A stretch of DNA of 64,000 nucleotides from Enterovibrio norvegicus FF-33 (GCF_000286835.2 NZ_AJYD02000038.1:2585071-2649070); one strand, 5' to 3'. Numbered from the stretch's first letter, positions 54,328 to 63,191 are shown. The notes: generated by a model from the sequence alone, not told the origin. Numbers and translations: made by a program.

Positions 54328-55476
54328 CTAGCTTCCGTAACGTGTCAGCCACTCTTTCTCGATGGCGCTTTGCCAACTCGGGTGGGTTTCGGCAATAGAT
54401 TTAAATGGCGTGTTCTCTTTGGCAGAGCCAGACAGGTACTCCGTTCTCAATACTGAGGGATCGCCCCAGATCTCAATGTTCCCTTTGCGTGATTGCGCTT
54501 CAGGGCAAAGTAAAAAGTTAGTCACTACTAACGCACCTGCTTTGGCATTCGCATTCCACGGCACAGCAAGGTAATGAATGTTCGACAAGGCGCCAGAATC
54601 AAACGCATAGGCGCGAGTCGATTCGGCTAAATTACCCGAGGCATGCGCAGCGTACACCGCATTTGGGTTAAAGGTGATGGCGAGATCGATTTGTCCATCA
54701 TCCAGCAATTGGAAGGTTTCGGCTGTGCCTGCTGGGAACTGCTTGCCTCCGCGCCACGCGACTTGATGTAACGCGTCTAAGTACGTCCACAACGGTTTCG
54801 TCACTGACGCATAATCCGCCTCCGACACGGGTCGCTGCAAACGTTCATCACTGCTGGTCAATTCAATCAACAGCGATTTCAAAAAACTGGTGCCGTGAAA
54901 CTCTGGCGGTCTTGGATACGTGATGCGGTTCGGGTGTGCTTGGGCGTAACTGAGCATTTCAGTAAATGAACGTGGTGGGTTAGTCAGTTCTTCCTCATCG
55001 TGAACAAACACTAACTGCCCCATGCCCCAAGGCGCTTCTAATCCTTCGGTAGGCTCGGAGAAATCGACGGTCACAGGCAAAGACTGGTCAACGAATGTCC
55101 AACTCGGCAGCTTGTCCACGAACGGGCCAAACAGTAATTGGCTGTCTTTCAGTGATTTAAAGTTTTCGCCGTTAATCCACATCAGGTCGACACTGCCGCC
55201 TTGGGTTTTTCCCGCCGCTTTTTCGGCGATCAAACGTGTCGTGGTTTCGGTAATGTCCGCCACTTTTACGTGATGCAGCGTCACGCCATAACGGCGTTGC
55301 ACTTCTTGCTTTGCCCAATGCAGGTAACGGTTTATTTCCTGATTTCCACCCCATGCGTGGAAATAGACGTGTTGCCCAACAGCGTCTTCTTCGATCTGTT
55401 GCCAGTTATCGAGATCAGTGGCGAAAGCGACACAAGAGGCAGTGAGCAATGCAATGGCAGAAATCAGTTTTTTCAT
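54328..55476 (-). CDS. ynjB: ABC transporter substrate-binding protein YnjB
   Basis: A 382-residue periplasmic binding protein. The signal peptide is MKKLISAIALLTASCVAFA. The mature protein has the type-2 binding-protein pattern: VYFHAWGGNQEINRYLHWAK, SVDLMWINGENFKSLK, GLEAPWGMGQLVFVHD, RITYPRPPEFHGTSFL and DGQIDLAITFNPNAVYAAHAS. The ligand is not known for any YnjB. The start at 55476 opens the signal peptide; a longer frame extends to 55578. A terminator at 55535-55566 precedes the gene, so it may have its own promoter in the short leader or rely on read-through. Confidence 0.92.
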   Translation of the reverse strand: MKKLISAIALLTASCVAFATDLDNWQQIEEDAVGQHVYFHAWGGNQEINRYLHWAKQEVQRRYGVTLHHVKVADITETTTRLIAEKAAGKTQGGSVDLMWINGENFKSLKDSQLLFGPFVDKLPSWTFVDQSLPVTVDFSEPTEGLEAPWGMGQLVFVHDEEELTNPPRSFTEMLSYAQAHPNRITYPRPPEFHGTSFLKSLLIELTSSDERLQRPVSEADYASVTKPLWTYLDALHQVAWRGGKQFPAGTAETFQLLDDGQIDLAITFNPNAVYAAHASGNLAESTRAYAFDSGALSNIHYLAVPWNANAKAGALVVTNFLLCPEAQSRKGNIEIWGDPSVLRTEYLSGSAKENTPFKSIAETHPSWQSAIEKEWLTRYGS

Positions 55477-55534
55477 CGAATTCGGTCTTATTTTCTTATT
55501 GGGTTTTCTGCATTTTATTGAAGGATATAAATGC

Positions 55535-55566
55535 AAAAATCGTCCCTTACGTGTAGCAAGGGACGA
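55535..55566 (-). terminator. Terminator after the TVP38 gene
   Basis: TCGTCCCTT (55540-55548) pairs with AAGGGACGA (55558-55566). On the minus strand five T follow. It divides the locus into two transcription units, or attenuates the ynjBCDF half. Confidence 0.85.
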
Positions 55567-55596
55567 CACAATATTCACTTCAGAAACTAGCGCAAG

Positions 55597-56274
55597 TTAT
55601 TTCGCTAATTCTTCCATGTTGATGCCTTTTTTCTTAGCAATGTATTTCGGGATAAGTGACATACCGAACAACACCAAACCTGCACCTGCGAACTTAACTA
55701 GCAACATGGCTGATACGCCGTTCGTTGCGATGTCACCCGCCATGTAAGCGAAAATGAATGCGCCCGGCGCCATGGTGATCAGAGAAACCAGCGCGTAAGT
55801 ACCAAGGTTTAAGCTAGTTAGGCCATAAGCGTAGTTTTGCAGACTGAATGGGAACACAGGAACAAGACGCGTCAGGATCAAAAAGCTTGCACCGTTTGTT
55901 GCTACACCATCATCAATTTTCTTGAAGATTGGGTTGTCACCAAACTTTTTCATGATGGTCTTACGCAACAAAAAGCGAGCAACTAAGAACGCAACCACAG
56001 CACCTAGCGTGGCAGAGAACAGCGCCAAAACGCCACCCTTGATAGGGCCAAACACGATGCCCGCAACAATGGTGAACGCACTACCCGGCAACAGGAATAC
56101 ACAGGCAAACACGAATGCACCGACAAACACGACGTAACCCATTGCACCAAAGCCCGCGATCCAATCTTGCAGGCTCTTGATGTCAGTGATGATTTCAAGA
56201 ATGCCTGTTTGCTTTGCCACGAAAACAATCGCTGCGATCGCCAAAGCGAACAAACCAATTTTTACAAATTTCAT
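55597..56274 (-). CDS. TVP38/TMEM64 (VTT domain) family membrane protein
   Basis: A 225-residue membrane protein with five or six helices. The VTT motif region is LLPGSAFTIVAGIVFGPIKG, then LFSATLGAVVAFLVARFLLRK and LTRLVPVFPFSLQNYAYGLT. E. coli ydjX and ydjZ encode relatives and lie directly before ynjABCDEF, so the neighbourhood is conserved. The family has been linked to lipid and to selenium or sulfur handling, without a settled role. Confidence 0.88.
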   Translation of the reverse strand: MKFVKIGLFALAIAAIVFVAKQTGILEIITDIKSLQDWIAGFGAMGYVVFVGAFVFACVFLLPGSAFTIVAGIVFGPIKGGVLALFSATLGAVVAFLVARFLLRKTIMKKFGDNPIFKKIDDGVATNGASFLILTRLVPVFPFSLQNYAYGLTSLNLGTYALVSLITMAPGAFIFAYMAGDIATNGVSAMLLVKFAGAGLVLFGMSLIPKYIAKKKGINMEELAK

Positions 56275-56435
56275 TATGTGTTACCCAATAAAAACGAATT
56301 CGACAGTGTCTTGCCAAAGAAGGCAAGACCTTGGCTAGATCAAGCTTCTCGCCAACATCATCAACACGCGGGGGAACGCAAAGTGATTGATGATGTTAAC
56401 GCGCTAGATTGGCCAATAATTAACGTGACTGATAG
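56275..56435. other. Gap with two inverted repeats between the CCG and TVP38 genes
   Basis: About 160 bases in a same-strand locus. GTCTTGCC (56308-56315) pairs with GGCAAGAC (56322-56329). AACATCATCAA (56354-56364) pairs with TTGATGATGTT (56387-56397). Neither is followed by a T run on the minus strand, so they may stabilise or divide the transcript rather than end it. Confidence 0.55.
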
Positions 56436-57206
56436 TTACAGTGACACGCACTTGATCAGCGCCGCTTTGGACTTATAACGGTTGAACCATGCTTTCACTG
56501 GGCTTGCCAATACGTTGACCGGTGCGGGTGAGTCTTTCATCACAACAGGACCAAACATCAGATCCAGAATGTGCCATGAGTTTTGACCCACACCCATCAT
56601 GGATGCACGGCATGCTGCGCAGTAAACCACAACGTGATCGCTTTGGAACTCATCAACACGGCGCTGAACAACGCGGTTCGCCACGCCTGGGTTCGCTGGA
56701 ACCACCATGCCACCGAAACCACAGCAACGTGTGTTTTCGCGAGTGAATTCAGGTTCAACAGTTTTATAGCCCAGCTCGTTCAGGATCCAACGGATACCGT
56801 CTTGAAGTTCGCTTTCGTAGCGGGTAGAGCAAGAGTCGTGAATGGTAAATACCACATCACTGTCGTTTGCTTTCCCAACCAACTCAGGTGGAAGGCCGAT
56901 TTCTGGTAGCAGTTTCCAAAGCGACAACGGCTTTTGCTTGCCACCCGATTTTTTGATCATGCCGTAGCAGCTCTGGCACGCCACGATAACTTGTTCTGCT
57001 TCAAGTTTGTCAAAGTCAGCCTGTAGCTGACCGTAACGCTCTTTGAATTTGTCAGCCTGACCAATTGCCGCGGTAGGTTTACCGCAACATTTCTGAACTG
57101 CACCCATTTCTGGGAATACATTTTTCAGGTGGGCAGCAATCGCCGCCACGCCTTCTGGTGAGTAGGATGGCAGGCTGCATCCTGGCATAAATACTTTATT
57201 GGTCAT
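56436..57206 (-). CDS. CCG-domain (HdrB-like) Fe-S protein
   Basis: A 256-residue protein with two cysteine-rich CCG domains: MPGCSLPSYSP, then QKCCGKPT and ACQSCYGM in the first half; HDSCSTRYES, RCCGFGGMVV and VYCAACRASM in the second. This is the pattern of heterodisulfide reductase subunit B and of LutA/GlpC-type proteins, in which CCG motifs bind a non-cubane [4Fe-4S] cluster acting on disulfides. The ATG overlaps the stop of the upstream oxidoreductase (ATGA), so the two proteins probably work together, with electrons from the flavoprotein reaching a sulfur substrate. Confidence 0.88.
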   Translation of the reverse strand: MTNKVFMPGCSLPSYSPEGVAAIAAHLKNVFPEMGAVQKCCGKPTAAIGQADKFKERYGQLQADFDKLEAEQVIVACQSCYGMIKKSGGKQKPLSLWKLLPEIGLPPELVGKANDSDVVFTIHDSCSTRYESELQDGIRWILNELGYKTVEPEFTRENTRCCGFGGMVVPANPGVANRVVQRRVDEFQSDHVVVYCAACRASMMGVGQNSWHILDLMFGPVVMKDSPAPVNVLASPVKAWFNRYKSKAALIKCVSL

Positions 57207-58999
57207 TTTGTCGTTACCGCGCGTTTAGCCATAGTGAAGAGTTTCGAGAAGCCCAGCTTCTGGTGCATGTTGATCGCCTTGTGGCCTTTCATTGGTGATT
57301 CGCCATTGTTCGCATTCACGAAATCAACACGCGCACCAAGGAAGATTTCCTTCATCGGGTAATCTTTCGGGCAGACGATGGTGCACTGGTCGCAAGCGTT
57401 ACAAGAGTAAGCCAGCAGCGGATCCATCTCTTTCTTGCCAACAAAATCAGTGAACAGCGTCTTTGGACAATCACCGAAGTCGTTCATCATGACGCACTCG
57501 CTCATACACAGTTTGCAACTACATTGCAGACAACGCGTAGACTCTTGCTTCACTTGCTCTTGGGTAAAGCCGAAGTCAACTTGTGCGAAGTCGCGTTTGC
57601 GTTCTTCCGCATCGCGCAGTTCGCCATGCAGACGTGGAACATCAACCGTGCCTTTTGGTAGTGGAACGTCCAGACGAGATGCGTAGCTGTATTCATCTTG
57701 GAAATCACGACCTTCTTCTAAAGGACGATCTGCGAATTGGCGCTCAATGCTCATTGCCGCTTTACGGCCCAGCGCCATCGCTTCAATCACGATGTTACCG
57801 CCACAGGCATCGCCCGCTACATACACACCCGCCACTGAGGTTGCCATCGTATTCTTATCAACCACGTAACGACCGCCACGGGTTTGCTCAAGCGCACCAT
57901 CAGTGATGTCGGCAACAATTTGACCGGTTGCGAATAACACGGTGTCGACGTCAATAACACGGGTTTCGTCTGCGTAGCTCGGTGCAAAATTACCGTTTGC
58001 GTCGAGAATAGAAAGTACACGCTTCAGTGTGATAGAGAACACTTTGCCGTCTTTCTCTTCGATAGAGATTGGGCCCCAACCTGCGTTGAATGACACGCCT
58101 TCTTCCAGCGATTCTTCAATTTCAACGTGGCTTGCTGGCAGATTTTCCATGCTTTCCAGTGAACACTGGTGCACTTCATCTGCACCGATGCGCCATGAAG
58201 AGCGTGCACAGTCCATGGCAACGTCGCCGCCACCAATAACCATCACACGCTTACCAGCACGCGGGAACGCACGGGTTTCAGAGACTTCTTTCAAGTATTC
58301 AACCGCTGAGAACACGCCTTCTGCTTTGTGACCCGGCAGAGGAATGATTGAACCAATGTGCGCGCCGTGCGCCAGAACAACGGCATCATGGGTATTGCGC
58401 AGTTCTTCGAAAGTGATGTCTTTGCCGATTTCCACACCGAACTTGGTTTCAATGCCCAGCATATCTAGGTAGCTGTATTCGAAATCGATCACATTACGTG
58501 GCAGACGGTATTCTGGGATACCGACACGCATCATGCCGCCGTATACGCTCAGTTTTTCAAAAATGGTGACACTGTGACCTTTACGACGCAGCTCGATTGC
58601 CGCTTGAGCACCCGCAGGGCCCGCACCGATAATCGCGATCTTCTTACCCGTTGGGTTAAGAACGGCAAGATCCCAGTTTTCTTTGTTATCCATTTTTTCA
58701 GCAACGAAGCGCTTAATGCCCGCCACGCTGATTGCTTGGCCGTATTCTGTGTTACGACGACATGCCGCTTCACATGGGTGCGCACAAATGCGGCCCAGTG
58801 TTTGTGGCAAAAACAATTTTCCGCGAATGGTATCAAGTGCTTCTTGATACTTACCTTCACCGGCCAGACGCACATACTGTTTAACATCAGTGTGCATTGG
58901 ACATGCTGTTTGACATGCTGGATCTGCATCGCCCATACAGCCATCTACTACGCGTTGTGCCGCGTCATAGAGTTTTTGGCTAAAGATTACATTGCTCAT
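57203..58999 (-). CDS. GltD-like FAD/NAD(P) oxidoreductase with Fe-S domains
   Basis: A 598-residue cytosolic flavoprotein. The N-terminal Fe-S domain has Cys in DADPACQTACPMHTD and GRICAHPCEAACRRNTEYG. The FAD site is IAIIGAGPAGAQAAIELRRKG and the NAD(P) site VMVIGGGDVAMDCARSSWRIGA; DTVLFATGQ is also typical. Near the end come STRCLQCSCKLCMSECVMM and YSCNACDQCTIVCPKDYP, the latter a 4Fe-4S ferredoxin motif. It probably feeds NAD(P)H electrons to the adjacent CCG protein. The ATG at 58999 (MSNVIFSQK) is preceded by GGAAGC at a wide spacing; a longer frame lacks family similarity. Confidence 0.88.
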   Translation of the reverse strand: MSNVIFSQKLYDAAQRVVDGCMGDADPACQTACPMHTDVKQYVRLAGEGKYQEALDTIRGKLFLPQTLGRICAHPCEAACRRNTEYGQAISVAGIKRFVAEKMDNKENWDLAVLNPTGKKIAIIGAGPAGAQAAIELRRKGHSVTIFEKLSVYGGMMRVGIPEYRLPRNVIDFEYSYLDMLGIETKFGVEIGKDITFEELRNTHDAVVLAHGAHIGSIIPLPGHKAEGVFSAVEYLKEVSETRAFPRAGKRVMVIGGGDVAMDCARSSWRIGADEVHQCSLESMENLPASHVEIEESLEEGVSFNAGWGPISIEEKDGKVFSITLKRVLSILDANGNFAPSYADETRVIDVDTVLFATGQIVADITDGALEQTRGGRYVVDKNTMATSVAGVYVAGDACGGNIVIEAMALGRKAAMSIERQFADRPLEEGRDFQDEYSYASRLDVPLPKGTVDVPRLHGELRDAEERKRDFAQVDFGFTQEQVKQESTRCLQCSCKLCMSECVMMNDFGDCPKTLFTDFVGKKEMDPLLAYSCNACDQCTIVCPKDYPMKEIFLGARVDFVNANNGESPMKGHKAINMHQKLGFSKLFTMAKRAVTTK

Positions 59000-59096
59000 T
59001 ATTTTTATGCTTCCAGTAGAAGTTGAATTCTTTTTGTATCCGTTACATGACGCAGGGGTCAGCAACACACCGACCCACCGTCTTACTCATTCGCAA

Positions 59097-60080
59097 TTAG
59101 CTTTTGCCGTTTTGTACCGGCACGTCAGCGCGTGATTGCTCGTAGTGGGCGTAGCTGTATTCAATCCAAGAACCGTCGTAGTTGTAGATACCTTCTGCAC
59201 CCAGTACTTCTTCCAGTACCATTTGAGTGTGTGCAGAACGAACACCAGACTGGCAGTAAGCAATGACTTTTTTGCCTTTGATCACGTCGCCATAAAGTGC
59301 TGTTAGCTCTTCAGCGCTTTTCAGCGTGCTGTCTTCGTTCAGGGCTTTGGTCCAGTTGATATGAACACTGCCAGGAATCGTGCCAGGACCGAATGCACCC
59401 GATACGGTGGTAGAACCATCAAATTCTTGAGCGCCGCGCGTATCTAGGATCACCCAGTCTTCAGAAGATTGTGCATCGATCACCATCTCTAGTGTGGCTA
59501 ATCCGTTCTCTACTGCTTGCGGTGCAGGCGCTTCGTAATTGCTTGCCGTCACGGTCGGGTTAGCATTGCCCGTTGGGTAGCCTTCGCCAATCCATGCGTT
59601 CAAACCACCGTCTAGATAGCGAACATCGTCATGGCCTAGATTTTTGATTTGCCAGAAAAGGCGAGCAGCATCGTGGTGAGAGTTAGCAGCGTAAACAATG
59701 ATGGTTGAAGAAGGCGTCGCGCCGTACTGGCTTAGCAGCGTTTCCATTTCATCGACAGAATTGCGCATGCCGTCAAATGCATAGGCGCCGTCTGCTGCAG
59801 AGTAGTCATTACGCCACATAGAGAAAGAGCCTTCGATTGGCGCATCAGGTTTCATTGGGTTAAGTGCACCAATGACCACAACATCTGCACCCGTGCCCAT
59901 GATGCTTTTCAGATCTTGCGCAGAAATAAAGGCTTCAGGGTTAGCATACGCATTGAATTTTTCGTTCAATACGTCTGCACTTACGGTGACGGCTTGTGCG
60001 CCGAACATTGAGGTATATCCTACGTAGCCTGCTGCCATTGCAGTAGCGAGCACACCCATTGCAATTGTCGATTTCTTCAT
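59097..60080 (-). CDS. ynjE: Periplasmic tandem rhodanese, YnjE-like
   Basis: A 327-residue exported sulfurtransferase. An N-terminal signal or anchor (residues 5-30) is followed by two rhodanese domains. The first has ANSHHDAAR at the active-site position and no Cys, so it is inactive. The second has the catalytic loop CQSGVRS. E. coli YnjE (about 435 residues) has three domains; this one is shorter. Its place with ynjB, C, D and F homologues supports the name, though the order differs from E. coli. The ATG at 60080 has GGAA seven bases upstream. It is first in the minus-strand unit, 320 bases from the divergent sensor kinase gene. Confidence 0.88.
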   Translation of the reverse strand: MKKSTIAMGVLATAMAAGYVGYTSMFGAQAVTVSADVLNEKFNAYANPEAFISAQDLKSIMGTGADVVVIGALNPMKPDAPIEGSFSMWRNDYSAADGAYAFDGMRNSVDEMETLLSQYGATPSSTIIVYAANSHHDAARLFWQIKNLGHDDVRYLDGGLNAWIGEGYPTGNANPTVTASNYEAPAPQAVENGLATLEMVIDAQSSEDWVILDTRGAQEFDGSTTVSGAFGPGTIPGSVHINWTKALNEDSTLKSAEELTALYGDVIKGKKVIAYCQSGVRSAHTQMVLEEVLGAEGIYNYDGSWIEYSYAHYEQSRADVPVQNGKS

Positions 60081-60083
60081 CAC

Positions 60084-60400
60084 ATCATTCCAATATTGTT
60101 TAAATTTTTTCGCTCATCACTGAGCAGATTGAAATCGGTGACATGAAGCTTTACTGGGAGGCTGAGTTATTGTTTTTTAGTGCCACACGTTGAAAAGCAT
60201 CACGCTATAAATTATTTAGTTGGCCGCTAAGAGCCAGTAGCACGGATTGTGCGTTTTTGAAGGGCTGACGGATATTGTGGTAAACCACAATATCGACACT
60301 AATTTGATCTAAAACAACATAAAGAAAGCGGTTATTTCAGGTATCATCCCCGCCAATCGAGTTTGCCCTTTAACGGTCCTCCCTTTTGTCTGGATATTTA
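60084..60400. promoter_or_regulatory. Divergent regulatory region, rhodanese operon / sensor kinase
   Basis: About 317 bases with no gene, rich in AT, containing a perfect palindrome at 60271-60294. It should hold the promoters of both arms. Confidence 0.6.
60271..60294. promoter_or_regulatory. Perfect palindrome, likely response-regulator site
   Basis: Arms GATATTGTGG (60271-60280) and CCACAATATC (60285-60294) around TAAA. It lies about 106 bases before the sensor kinase start and 190 before the rhodanese start. The adjacent response regulator has a LuxR-type DNA-binding domain, which binds such dyads. Confidence 0.7.
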
Positions 60401-62197
60401 GTGCGCCTGATGCCCCTGTTTAGCATCAAGGCCGTTTTACTTTTCGTCGTCAGTTTTAGCTGTTTTTGCGCCTGTCCGGTGCGAGCTAATGTTATTCAGC
60501 ATTATGATGTTGGCGTACTTGCGTTGCGTGGAGACGACCATGCCAAAGCCGCGTGGCTTCCAACGTTGAAATGGCTCGAATCTCAAATTCCAAATACAAC
60601 ATTTGATATCCACACGTACGATTTCGACCAGTTAGATGATGCTTTTCGACACAATCAACTCGACTTTCTGCTGACCAGCCCAGGACAGGCGACCAAGATT
60701 GCCCGCCAATATCCGCTTAACTGGCTCGCCACGCAGAAAACTGCCTACAGCAGTAATGCAACCCATTCCATCGCCTCGGTGGTCGTCGTGCACGACGACT
60801 CGCCTTATAAAACATTGAGGGATATTGAGCATGCGTCAGTCGCAGCAGTCTCTGAAAAAGCATTTGGCGGATTTTTGGCACTGCGGTATGAGCTGGATAA
60901 AAGCGGTTTGTTCAGTCGGGCTTTCTACAAAAACATCACGTTTACGGGGCCACCAACAGACAAACTGCTGCTCGATGTGCTGGATAAGAAACTGGATGTG
61001 GCGATTGTGCCTGCCTGTACGCTGGAAAGTATGGCCAAAGAAGGCTTACTAAAACGTCATCAACTTCGTGTGCTTGACCGTAAACACCCTCATGATTCGG
61101 TATGCGCTGTCACAACGGCGCTTTATCCAAACTGGACACTGACCAAAACGGAACGCGCATCGAACGAGATCGGTAAAAAAGTCACTCAGGCCTTATTGTC
61201 ACTCCCTGAATATTCAAAAGCGGCAGCCGCGGCAGGTAACATTGGCTGGACACTGCCCGCCAGTTCGATGCGCGTAGACAAAGTGTTTCAACACCTTGAC
61301 ATGCACCCGCTGCAAGAAAGCTGGCAACAGGGCCTATTCAAGTGGCTGACCAAAAACCAACTCATCACCTTTGCCATCGTGATTTTTCTTGTTCTGCTCA
61401 ACGTGTACCACTTCTGGCTTGAATACCATTTCAACCGCAGCAAGAAGGACTTGGAACGCACATTGTTTGATCTCAAAGAAAAGAACACCATGCTGGAACA
61501 TGCCCAGCGCACCATGATTGTCGGCGAGCTAGGCAGCAGCATTGCACACGAAATTAATCAGCCATTAAGTACCATCAAGAACTATTCCGAAGGCATTCAA
61601 CGGCGGTTAGATCAAGGTATGACCGCGGAAGAGCTCGCGCCATTTCTGGGCAAGATCCACCAGCAAGTGGGCGTGGCCAGTGACATTGTTCAGCGCTTAA
61701 GAAGCTTAATAAAACGCACTCCGAGCGAGCGGGTTATCTGTGACCCAGCAGCCTTTATCAGTGAATCGTTAGAGCTTATCGAGTTTGATTTTCAAGCACT
61801 GAAAATTGGCTTGAAGTTCACGGTTGAAGGCACGCCAATACAAGGCGAATTTGATTACATTGGCATGCAACAAGTCATGCTCAATGTACTACGAAATGCC
61901 AAAGAAGCGTGTCTTGCTAATCTGGATTGGGAACAGCGGCCAATGGTCAGCGTCGAGCTTCTCTATGGCGAAAATGACATTGTTATTCGCGTTGAAGATA
62001 ATGGCGTGGGCCTGGAAGCCTGTGAGAAAACGGTAAAAGAACCCTTCTTCACCACCAAGCAGGACGGTCTTGGACTTGGACTGGCAATCTGCCGTGATGT
62101 CATTGAATCACACCATGGGCATTTGATGATCCAACCTGCCCGCCCGAATGGCTGCGAAGTCACCGTGGTCATCCCCCTCAAGAGAGAACAAGCATGA
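60401..62197 (+). CDS. TtrS-like sensor histidine kinase with PhnD-type sensor
   Basis: A 598-residue membrane kinase. After a signal or anchor helix (about 8-30), a periplasmic PhnD-like binding domain spans about 35-310 (YDVGVLALRG, DFLLTSPGQATKIAR, ASVAAVSEKAFGGFLALRYEL). One membrane helix lies near 320-340, then a coiled coil and the HisKA site HEINQPLSTIKNYSEG. The ATPase has N, G1 and G2 boxes (NVLRNAKEA, EDNGVGL, GLGLGLAIC). Sizes and domains match TtrS, the tetrathionate sensor, and ThsS-type thiosulfate sensors. I use the GTG at 60401 (GGATATTTA upstream); TTG 60386 and ATG 60410 are alternatives. Confidence 0.9.
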   Translation: MRLMPLFSIKAVLLFVVSFSCFCACPVRANVIQHYDVGVLALRGDDHAKAAWLPTLKWLESQIPNTTFDIHTYDFDQLDDAFRHNQLDFLLTSPGQATKIARQYPLNWLATQKTAYSSNATHSIASVVVVHDDSPYKTLRDIEHASVAAVSEKAFGGFLALRYELDKSGLFSRAFYKNITFTGPPTDKLLLDVLDKKLDVAIVPACTLESMAKEGLLKRHQLRVLDRKHPHDSVCAVTTALYPNWTLTKTERASNEIGKKVTQALLSLPEYSKAAAAAGNIGWTLPASSMRVDKVFQHLDMHPLQESWQQGLFKWLTKNQLITFAIVIFLVLLNVYHFWLEYHFNRSKKDLERTLFDLKEKNTMLEHAQRTMIVGELGSSIAHEINQPLSTIKNYSEGIQRRLDQGMTAEELAPFLGKIHQQVGVASDIVQRLRSLIKRTPSERVICDPAAFISESLELIEFDFQALKIGLKFTVEGTPIQGEFDYIGMQQVMLNVLRNAKEACLANLDWEQRPMVSVELLYGENDIVIRVEDNGVGLEACEKTVKEPFFTTKQDGLGLGLAICRDVIESHHGHLMIQPARPNGCEVTVVIPLKREQA

Positions 62198-62808
62198 TGA
62201 ATTCCAACACCGGCCCCGTTTATGTAGTGGATGACGAAAACGCGGTACGAGAGTCGCTGGTTTTTATGTTGGAAACTTACGGCTTAACGATTCAAGATTT
62301 CAGCTCAGGGCAAGCCTTTCTCGAACAGGTTGATATTCATCAGCCCGGTTGCATTGTGCTGGACAGCCGCATGCCTGAAATGCGCGGGCAAGAACTGCAA
62401 ACCTTATTGAACGAGGCACGAAGTCCGCTTTCCATCATCTTCTTAACGGGACATGGCGATGTACCGATGGCAGTCGATGCACTCAAAGATGGCGCGGTCG
62501 ATTTCTTTCAAAAACCCGTCGATGGCGACAAACTGGCCAAAGCCATCGACAAGGCGCTGACACACTCGTTTAAGCGCGAAGGTCACGTTAACGTTGAGAA
62601 GAAATACAACAGCCTGACTGAGCGCGAAAAACAGGTGCTGAAAGAGGTGCTAAAAGGCCAAACCAACCAGCAAATGGCGAAGACGCTGTGCGTTTCACTG
62701 CGCACCATTGAGGTTCACCGCGCCAACATGATGAAGAAATTCGAAGCCTCCAATGTCGCTGATTTGGTGCTGAGGCTGAGTACGCTTATTCAGCAGAGCA
62801 AGCTGTAA
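62194..62808 (+). CDS. TtrR-like response regulator (FixJ/NarL-type)
   Basis: A 204-residue regulator: receiver domain with VYVVDDENAVRES (acidic pocket), the phospho-acceptor Asp in IVLDSRMPEMRG, Thr in IIFLTGHGDVPMA and Lys in FFQKPVDG, then a LuxR helix-turn-helix (LTEREKQVLKEVLKGQTNQQ, MAKTLCVSLRTIEVHRANMM). Domain order and length match TtrR. It overlaps the kinase stop by four bases (ATGA). It probably binds the palindrome at 60271-60294. Confidence 0.92.
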   Translation: MMNSNTGPVYVVDDENAVRESLVFMLETYGLTIQDFSSGQAFLEQVDIHQPGCIVLDSRMPEMRGQELQTLLNEARSPLSIIFLTGHGDVPMAVDALKDGAVDFFQKPVDGDKLAKAIDKALTHSFKREGHVNVEKKYNSLTEREKQVLKEVLKGQTNQQMAKTLCVSLRTIEVHRANMMKKFEASNVADLVLRLSTLIQQSKL

Positions 62809-63122
62809 CCACAGCTAAATGATTGTCGCTCACTGAAGCAATCAAAACATCATCAATGCTTAGTGTTCATCAGTCGAAAAAGCACGTCATTCCTCCCAAC
62901 ACTAATGGCAGATTTTCCAGTAAATAAAAATGAACGAACCGAGAGGAAACTATGGATGGCATTTGTATTAACCAATTCCCCTGAAAACCCACTCCCATAT
63001 TGAGAATATTGTTAATAAAGAAAATCTCTGAAATATCACACTAAAAACGACGACTAATAAAAATCAATTCAGACTGAGTAAACGTTATTCACGTTGCACA
63101 CCCCGCAAAACAAGCATTATTA
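62809..63122. other. AT-rich intergenic region after the two-component genes
   Basis: Visibly more AT-rich than the preceding 60 kb. An AGAGGAAA ribosome-like site leads into an ATG at 62952 followed by only ten codons, too short to call. No terminator of the expected form follows the regulator gene. Confidence 0.45.
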
Positions 63123-63151
63123 TTGACTAGTTACTATGCTATTAATAGAAT
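63123..63151 (+). promoter_or_regulatory. Promoter of the right-edge membrane protein gene
   Basis: A minus-35 TTGACT (63123-63128), a 17-base spacer and a minus-10 TAGAAT (63146-63151), 40 bases before the ATG at 63192. Confidence 0.65.
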
Positions 63152-63191
63152 TCAAGCTTGAAACATCATCTAAACATTCTTTGAGAATAAA

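Noticed and set aside
60401-62808. Regulators of tetrathionate respiration proper
   Set aside because: No ttrA, ttrB or ttrC gene is in the window; the kinase and regulator resemble TtrSR but their neighbours are different.
62952-62984. Ten-codon open frame after a good ribosome site
   Set aside because: Too short to support as a gene without conservation data; there is no downstream partner it would lead.
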